Below are positions 50,592 through 55,171 of a stretch of DNA of 55,171 nucleotides, in pieces. The stretch lies in assembly GCA_024639845.1 (NCBI GenBank), contig JAHEGG010000007.1, positions 1 to 55,171 of the forward strand, read 5' to 3'. Under the pieces are notes generated by a model that saw only the letters and a program-made list of their open reading frames with translations, made no database searches and had not been told where the DNA came from. A program made the translations under genes and the position numbers. The DNA is from Microbacteriaceae bacterium. Its GTDB lineage: Bacteria; Actinomycetota; Actinomycetes; Actinomycetales; Microbacteriaceae. Every line of letters starts with the position of its first letter. The stretch's first letter is position 1.

Positions 50592-51803
50592 GTGAGTCAA
50601 ATAACTAAGCAGCAGCGCCTAATTTTTATCCTGCTCCTTGGGCTCTCAATGTGCCTTCAACCATTCACGATTGACCCTTACTTAGCGTCTTATCCGGCCA
50701 TCGAAAAAGACTTTGATGTCACGAGCGCTCTGATTCAGTTCAGCATGACCGGTGTGACCCTCGGTTTTGCTTTCGGTCAAATTTTCGCTGGTACCTTGAG
50801 CGACGCAATCGGCCGCCGCCGCCCCATGCTCTTTGCTATAGCTCTTTATGCGCTTGCGGCCCTCGGGATGCTGTGGGCAACCAACATCGAAACCTTCATC
50901 ACACTTCGCACCCTGATGGCGATTGGTGCATCGGCGGCAGGCGTGCTTGCCAACGCCGTGGTGCGCGACCTTTATTCGGGCCTACCGATGATGAAAATGC
51001 TCTCGCGAGTGTTCTTAGTTCAGGGACTTTCGCCCATCCTTGGACCAATCGTTGGAGCTTGGCTTAGCCAGATGGTCTTATGGCGAGAAGTCTTCGGTAT
51101 TTTTGCCGGTTTCGGTTCCGGTGTCGCTCTGCTTGCAGTGTTTTTTCTCAAAGAAACACTGCACGAGGATGACCGAAAAGCGTCGGCTTTTGCTGGCATG
51201 GGTAAACGATTCGCGGCAGTATTGCGTGACCGGATCTATATCGGCTTGCTTATAGTTTCTGTTGCTCAAACCGTGTCACTCTTTGCCTACCTAAACATCG
51301 TCCCATTCCTGTTTCGCGACTCCGGCTATGGTCTGAGTGTTGACGATTTCGGCTTCTGGTTTTCGTTCAATTCGCTCATGTCTGTGATCGGTGTGCAGAT
51401 TGGCGCACGGCTAGGGGCTCGATTTAAGACGCAGTGGGTGCTCGTTGTGGTGGTTGCCACTGCGGCGGTAGCAGGACTCACGCTGGCAGGGTTAGGTTCG
51501 GTGGCTGCACCCTTTGCGATGGCCGAAGTCGCGTTCGCGCTCTTGATCCTTTGCTTTGGTGCAACGATTCCCATGATTCAAACGCTCGCGCTCACTCCAC
51601 ACGGGCACGAAGCTGGAACCGCAGCATCCCTGCTCGGAGTTTCTAACTTCTTGATCACTTCCCTTGTTTCGCCGCTCTACACGGTGGTGCCTTTGGATAG
51701 TCCTGTCGGACTAGGTTTGGTGATGGGCGGTGCCTATCTGGTTGGGCTGTTTAGCCTGTTGTTTGTGGTTCGGCCGAAATCTGTGCCAGATCTTGCTGGC
51801 TAG
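50592..51803 (+). CDS. MFS transporter, Bcr/CflA drug-efflux type
   Basis: A 403-aa, twelve-helix transporter. The loop 2-3 motif GTLSDAIGRRRPMLF and the early IDPYLASYPAIEKDF segment are those of the Bcr/CflA subfamily, which exports drugs such as bicyclomycin or chloramphenicol or small peptides by proton antiport. The natural substrate is unknown. It begins at GTG, divergent from the third alpha-glucosidase gene, with a 91-bp shared promoter region. Confidence 0.9.
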   Translation: MSQITKQQRLIFILLLGLSMCLQPFTIDPYLASYPAIEKDFDVTSALIQFSMTGVTLGFAFGQIFAGTLSDAIGRRRPMLFAIALYALAALGMLWATNIETFITLRTLMAIGASAAGVLANAVVRDLYSGLPMMKMLSRVFLVQGLSPILGPIVGAWLSQMVLWREVFGIFAGFGSGVALLAVFFLKETLHEDDRKASAFAGMGKRFAAVLRDRIYIGLLIVSVAQTVSLFAYLNIVPFLFRDSGYGLSVDDFGFWFSFNSLMSVIGVQIGARLGARFKTQWVLVVVVATAAVAGLTLAGLGSVAAPFAMAEVAFALLILCFGATIPMIQTLALTPHGHEAGTAASLLGVSNFLITSLVSPLYTVVPLDSPVGLGLVMGGAYLVGLFSLLFVVRPKSVPDLAG

Positions 51804-51832
51804 AGTTGGCCTAAAACGAAAGAGATGACGCA

Positions 51833-52276
51833 ATGAGTGACCTCGACCAAGTGGGCGAAGCAGACGGCTGGCGTTGCTGGCTTTGTGATTCGCCCGTTGA
51901 CCCGGATGCTTCGGTTAACTCCGATCTAGGCCCAAGTGTCGACAGCTATGCGGCGACCAAGGGCAAGAAGGGTTCGACCGGTGGTGAGCGATTGGCTCAC
52001 CGTGCCTGCAACACCATGAAGGGCAAGATTGCTCCGGTCGTGCCTTGGGCCGATCATCTGCTCGTGGCCGAACCCGCTCCGATTCTTGAAACCGTCGAGC
52101 GATTGACGCGCAAGGGTGGGCGTGAGCTTGTGGCACGTTGCATGAGCGAGGATGATGCGCTCGCCGCATCCGCGTGGTTGCTGGAGCGTTTGACGCGATT
52201 CGCTCCGGGGGTGCGTTTTGACACGCAAATCAACGCAGGCGGAGGTCAGTATCTGTTGATGCTGAGAGCCGGCTAG
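51833..52276 (+). CDS. HNH-like zinc-motif protein
   Basis: A 147-aa protein. The N-terminal half has WRCWLCDSPVDPD and RLAHRACNTMKG, a CxxC...HxxCN arrangement like the zinc-binding frame of HNH nucleases. The C-terminal half (LETVERLTRKGGRELVARCMSEDDALAASAWLLERL) is a separate helical part. Nuclease activity is possible but not shown, and no defence genes lie next to it. GAAAGAGATG stands before the ATG. It may be cotranscribed with the MFS gene 29 bp upstream. Confidence 0.65.
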   Translation: MSDLDQVGEADGWRCWLCDSPVDPDASVNSDLGPSVDSYAATKGKKGSTGGERLAHRACNTMKGKIAPVVPWADHLLVAEPAPILETVERLTRKGGRELVARCMSEDDALAASAWLLERLTRFAPGVRFDTQINAGGGQYLLMLRAG

Positions 52277-52302
52277 CGTCAGTAGCAGGGCTAAGGCGCA
52301 AG

Positions 52303-52722
52303 TTAGGCGCTAGCGCGGACTAGCAACTCGATGATTTGTCGCTCGGTGACAGCGTCGAGATCGAGTAGGGCATAAGAAGTCGGCCACATTAAGCCGTCGT
52401 CGAGCGCAGCCGCTTCTTGAAAGCCAAGTGTGCAGTAGCGAGTCCTAAATTTGCCACCGTCTTGAAAGAAGCAGACAACCTTGCCGTCTTTGAAGTATGC
52501 CTGCATGCCATACCAGGTCTTGGCGTCTAGTTGGGGTGCGTGAATCTTGACCAAGTCATGGATTCGCTGAGCGAGGGCTCGATCTTCGGGTGCCATAGCG
52601 GCAATCTTCTCGATAACCAGTGCTTCGTCGGCTGCTTTGTTTGCAGCACCTTTTGCTGCCTTCAACTCACGAGCCCGCTCGCGCATCAGCTCGCGTTCCT
52701 CGGCGCTGAATTTCTCTGCCAT
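52303..52722 (-). CDS. DUF1801-like protein
   Basis: A 139-aa protein: a charged helical N-terminus (KFSAEERELMRERARELKAAKG) is followed by a YdhG/DUF1801-type domain with DAKTWYGMQAYFKDGKVVCFFQDGGKFRTRYCTLGF. ATG 52722 was chosen because a longer frame would run into the upstream gene's end. The upstream gene stops 14 nt before it. Function unknown; second DUF1801-like gene in the window. Confidence 0.72.
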   Translation of the reverse strand: MAEKFSAEERELMRERARELKAAKGAANKAADEALVIEKIAAMAPEDRALAQRIHDLVKIHAPQLDAKTWYGMQAYFKDGKVVCFFQDGGKFRTRYCTLGFQEAAALDDGLMWPTSYALLDLDAVTERQIIELLVRASA

Positions 52723-52736
52723 TATCCGAGTCTCTC

Positions 52737-53216
52737 CTATCTCTTTGTCGCGGGCAGATATTCGCCCTTGATTACGAAGAATGTTCCGCAAATTTCTCCT
52801 GCAAGCTTCGACTTTTGGCGGGCGAACTTGAACTTGTCGGCTAACTCGGCCGGAACATCCATGCCCATTGAAAGTTTGAAGCCGACCGCTCGTTTCTTGG
52901 GATTATCGAGGGTATAGAGCACGTTGACTGCGAGTCCGCTCTCATAAAAGACGTGAGTCCAGCGAATTCCATCGACTAGGAGCTCGGTTGCCTCGAGTGG
53001 TTTGGCTGCGATCTGAATGTCTCGCTCGAGCAGCACATGTTCAACATATTCGATGAGGTGCGGCACCTCACTTGCGGGCTCCGTGGCAAAAGTCGCGTCG
53101 TATTTGTTTTTGAAATAGCGGGCTTCATTTGCGCGAAGACCAGCCAGAGTTTCGGCTACCGGAGAACTTTCGAGGCCGACTGTTGAAACATTAACAAAGT
53201 CCACAACATAGGTCAT
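52737..53216 (-). CDS. Unknown 159-aa protein
   Basis: A soluble protein that I do not recognise. It contains ETLAGLRANEARYFKNKYDATF and a beta-rich part LLVDGIRWTHVFYESGLAVNVLYTLDNP, ending in ICGTFFVIKGEYLPATKR. First gene of a pair with the DUF1801-like gene. Leaderless start. Confidence 0.65.
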   Translation of the reverse strand: MTYVVDFVNVSTVGLESSPVAETLAGLRANEARYFKNKYDATFATEPASEVPHLIEYVEHVLLERDIQIAAKPLEATELLVDGIRWTHVFYESGLAVNVLYTLDNPKKRAVGFKLSMGMDVPAELADKFKFARQKSKLAGEICGTFFVIKGEYLPATKR

Positions 53217-53222
53217 GGGGCA

Positions 53223-53228
53223 AGCCTA
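53223..53228 (-). promoter_or_regulatory. Leaderless -10 element of the 159-aa protein gene
   Basis: TAGGCT on the minus strand, 6 nt before ATG 53216. It lies inside the stop region of the upstream PadR-like gene. Confidence 0.55.
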
Positions 53229-53555
53229 CCTAAGTCGAAATAGCCCGATCGAATAGAGAAGTGGTGCAACGCTCGCTACCAGACCCAGATCACTCATCTT
53301 TTCGAGCATCGGATACACGGCTGCGGCCTTTGGCTTGAGCACGCTACGGCCGTCGCCTTCGATAGCCTGAATGATTTCGTGGCCGGTGAGCGCGCCAGGC
53401 TTGAGGGCAAGCAAAATGGCGGTTTGCAGGGCATCCTCGCCCAAGGATGAAGCCACCCGAACCTGCTCCGGACTAAAACCGCCGAGCGCGCTGATGCTCT
53501 CTCTCAAGGTTTCGACCAATGCACGAAGGTCGATGTTTGCCCAGGAATTGTTCAA
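53226..53555 (-). CDS. PadR-like transcriptional regulator
   Basis: A 109-aa protein. The winged-helix part LLALKPGALTGHEIIQAIEGDGRSVLKPKAAAVYPMLEKMSDLGLVAS has the PadR layout; a helical N-terminal segment of about 45 residues precedes it. It lacks the long C-terminal dimerisation helix of classical PadR, so it may belong to a short subgroup. Start TTG 53555 with GAGG upstream. Target genes are unknown; the next gene on the same strand has its own promoter. Confidence 0.7.
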   Translation of the reverse strand: MNNSWANIDLRALVETLRESISALGGFSPEQVRVASSLGEDALQTAILLALKPGALTGHEIIQAIEGDGRSVLKPKAAAVYPMLEKMSDLGLVASVAPLLYSIGLFRLR

Positions 53556-53783
53556 GATTTTGCCTCACTAAGGGGATTTAGGCTCACGCTGCCTGCCCTT
53601 ATCTCAAGGCACTAGTGAGTTCGGTTATTCCACCTCAGCCCGGACTCTCGCCCGCTGATGACGCTTCGATGCCGCTCGACGCCCTGTTAAATAGTTGAAG
53701 GATCTCGAAGGTTGGCTTAATCAACTCAGTTTTGCTGTGAGAATCTTGACTAGAGGCATATCGAATCGGAAAGGCGGCGCTCA

Positions 53784-54044
53784 ATGGAGTGGCTAAAGCG
53801 AGTTCTTTCAAAGTTGCCCCACCCTGTGCGCTGGGTTTTGACAGTGGTGATCGGATCACTGATGCTCATTGGTGGCCTGCTCGGATTGGTTTTGCCGGTC
53901 ATCCCAGGTTGGGTTTTGATTTTTCTGGGCATAGCGATTCTTGCCCTCGAGCTCGAATGGGCTCGAGAGTTGAACAAGCAGGGCCAGCAAGGGCTCGAGC
54001 GCATCGTCGCGAAGTTCAAGGCTTTTTTCAAGCGCAAGAAATAG
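53784..54044 (+). CDS. Small PGPGW-type transmembrane protein
   Basis: An 86-aa protein with two helices around LIGGLLGLVLPVIPGWVLIFLGIAILAL, the core of the actinobacterial PGPGW (TIGR02611-like) family, followed by a basic tail (KAFFKRKK). Function unknown. AAAGG precedes the ATG by a somewhat long distance. The 228 bp upstream, after the PadR-like gene, contain a possible promoter around TTGACT but no gene. Confidence 0.82.
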   Translation: MEWLKRVLSKLPHPVRWVLTVVIGSLMLIGGLLGLVLPVIPGWVLIFLGIAILALELEWARELNKQGQQGLERIVAKFKAFFKRKK

Positions 54045-54050
54045 TTAGCG

Positions 54051-54449
54051 TTACTCCACGTGGTCTGGGTTCATCCAGAACAGGTCCCAGAGGTGACCGT
54101 CGAGGTCTTCAAATCCCCAGCTGAACATGAACCCCAAGTCTTCAGGTTCGTTTAGTTTTCTCGCCCCGAGTTCGAGAGCTTTTGCAGTCATTGCTCTAAC
54201 CTCGTCGGGCGACCCCAAGCTGAAGGCCAGAATCGCTTCATTGCTGCTGGCAGGCGCGATCGGTTTATCGATGAAACTTTGGAACTTTGAATGCTCCAGT
54301 AACATCACAAAAATGTTGTCGCCAACCACCATGCAGGTCGACGTTTCGTCAGTGAACTGAGGGTTGAACTTGAAGCCGAGTTCGGTGAAGAAGTTCACAC
54401 TTCGCTTGAGACTGGAGACTGGAAGGTTCACAAAAATCGAGTTGATCAC
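54051..54449 (-). CDS. VOC (glyoxalase/dioxygenase) family protein
   Basis: A 132-aa protein of the vicinal-oxygen-chelate fold: INSIFVNLPVSSLKRSVNFFTELGF at the start and a second half ending in FMFSWGFEDLDGHLWDLFWMNP. The paired beta-alpha-beta-beta-beta modules suggest a metal-binding dimer, as in bleomycin-resistance or glyoxalase-like proteins. Substrate unknown. The start is GTG 54449, 4 nt after the stop of the lipoprotein gene. Confidence 0.87.
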   Translation of the reverse strand: MINSIFVNLPVSSLKRSVNFFTELGFKFNPQFTDETSTCMVVGDNIFVMLLEHSKFQSFIDKPIAPASSNEAILAFSLGSPDEVRAMTAKALELGARKLNEPEDLGFMFSWGFEDLDGHLWDLFWMNPDHVE

Positions 54450-54453
54450 GTGA

Positions 54454-54924
54454 TTAGCCGTTGTTAGGGGTCACGACATAACGCACTTCAAGTTCGCCAG
54501 TGTCTTCTTCGAAATAGATTTTCAGTCGAACGAGAAAGTCTTCTCGGGTCAAAGTTGCCTGGTAGTTCGAAGTGCCAATACCGGTTTCTTCTTGAAGAGT
54601 GAATCCTGCAGCGGTTAGGTCGGCGAGGGTCTCCGAGCGAGCAACATCGAGGTCGTCGACAATCACTTCGATGGCCCAAGTCAGGTTCGGTTCGTCTCCA
54701 GCAACGCTGGCCAAAACTACTTCTCCAGACCTGATTGGAATGTCGTTTGGAAAATTATCCGGAATCGTAAAGTCACCGGTGTGCTGCTCTGTTGAAGTGG
54801 GCGAAGGAGATGCTTGCAGCTTTGAGCTCGATGGCGGGTTCGAGTCAGTCGCACAACCTGCCAAAGAGAGCGCTAGCCCGATCGAACCGATTGTGGCCAG
54901 CAAGCGAATCTTCTTAATCCTCAT
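54454..54924 (-). CDS. Lipoprotein of unknown function
   Basis: A 156-aa protein with a lipoprotein signal peptide (MRIKKIRLLATIGSIGLALSLAGC, lipobox LAGC with C24), a Ser/Pro/Thr linker (about 30-47), and a small alpha/beta domain with LTAAGFTLQEETGIG. It would be anchored to the outer face of the membrane. It shows that normal lipoprotein signals are used here, in contrast to the binding protein at 8.4 kb. Confidence 0.83.
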   Translation of the reverse strand: MRIKKIRLLATIGSIGLALSLAGCATDSNPPSSSKLQASPSPTSTEQHTGDFTIPDNFPNDIPIRSGEVVLASVAGDEPNLTWAIEVIVDDLDVARSETLADLTAAGFTLQEETGIGTSNYQATLTREDFLVRLKIYFEEDTGELEVRYVVTPNNG

Positions 54925-54930
54925 TTTCCA

Positions 54931-54936
54931 AGCCTA
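54931..54936 (-). promoter_or_regulatory. Leaderless -10 element of the lipoprotein gene
   Basis: TAGGCT on the minus strand, 6 nt before ATG 54924. Confidence 0.55.
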
Positions 54937-55018
54937 AGCCATGCCTTGAAATCTGCCTAGGCGTTCAACTTTGCAATCGCCGAGGCAAGAATTTCATCCG
55001 CGTGTTCGACCATGATGC

Positions 55019-55171
55019 TCAAATGAGTTTGACCATCGAGAAGGTGGCCTGCCAATAGTCGTATTTCACGACGGGGTTTCCGCGCCGGTCGAGAAGGGTC
55101 TTGCCGTTCTCGTCCTTTTCATACACTGCGCGCTTGTAAAGCCCGCCCTTGCCGTATGCCGCCCGCTTTTC
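55019..55171 (-). CDS. 3' end of a truncated gene, possibly an integrase N-terminal fragment (partial)
   Basis: The minus strand is open from the window edge to a TGA at 55019 and gives 50 residues: AYGKGGLYKRAVYEKDENGK, then DRRGNPVVKYDYWQATFSMV. Codon third positions are strongly G/C, so it is coding. GxGxxYKR...YWQA resembles the N-terminal arm domain of phage-type tyrosine recombinases, where it should be followed by about 300 more residues; here a stop comes 11 codons later. Another frame just downstream reads GHLLDGQTHLSIMVEHADEI... to a stop near 54960 and looks like a hydrolase C-terminus, as if two broken genes were joined. The upstream part is outside the window. Confidence 0.4.
   Translation of the reverse strand, partial: EKRAAYGKGGLYKRAVYEKDENGKTLLDRRGNPVVKYDYWQATFSMVKLI

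Overview
The window looks like chromosomal DNA of a small-genome actinobacterium, most likely a Microbacteriaceae freshwater lineage (Luna/Rhodoluna/Aquiluna type). This is an inference from three things: the moderately high G+C content, the synteny tRNA-Thr/tRNA-Met - hadAB-like dehydratases - tRNA-Trp - secE-nusG-rplK-rplA, and the many leaderless promoters (TAnnnT placed 6-7 nt before the start codon).

Layout. 1-1.9 kb: tRNA-Tyr and a 1.77-kb, AT-richer insert carrying one membrane-protein gene, closed by a second copy of the tRNA 3' end, so it resembles a tiny tRNA-targeted island. 1.9-4.7 kb: ASCH protein and an MMPL exporter. 4.7-14.5 kb: an alpha-glucan locus with two GH13 alpha-glucosidases on the minus strand, divergent from a MalE/MalF/MalG-type ABC importer and a neopullulanase-like enzyme. 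14.5-20.9 kb: tRNAs, two hotdog-fold dehydratases, murB, an aminotransferase, tRNA-Trp, secE-nusG and rplK-rplA, with a run of four hairpins between rplK and rplA. 20.9-39.6 kb: a variable block separating rplKA from rplJL. It holds a PLP decarboxylase, a TPR protein, a SAM-IV-type riboswitch in front of a DUF3293 gene, a restriction-modification island (BglII-like nuclease, C5-cytosine methylase, GmrSD-type DUF262/DUF1524 protein, a possible PD-(D/E)XK protein), a sugar kinase, redox and sugar-metabolism genes, a DEAD-box helicase and a secreted alpha-amylase. 39.6-40.6 kb: rplJ-rplL with an attenuator-type leader. 40.6-55.2 kb: hydrolase, saccharopine-dehydrogenase-like and GMC oxidoreductases, two EamA transporters, pirin, DUF1295, a third alpha-glucosidase, an MFS pump, small regulatory or unknown genes, and at the right edge the end of a gene that looks like an integrase N-terminus.

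How the genes work together. The secreted amylase, the maltodextrin importer, the cytoplasmic neopullulanase and three alpha-glucosidases form a complete starch-to-glucose route spread over the window. The ABC ATPase and the dedicated regulator are not here. The central part is housekeeping translation and cell-wall machinery. The points most worth a second look are the SAM riboswitch with a readable translation switch on an uncharacterised gene, the tRNA-Tyr mini-island, a promoter element shared by three neighbouring transcripts, and the rplK-rplA hairpins.
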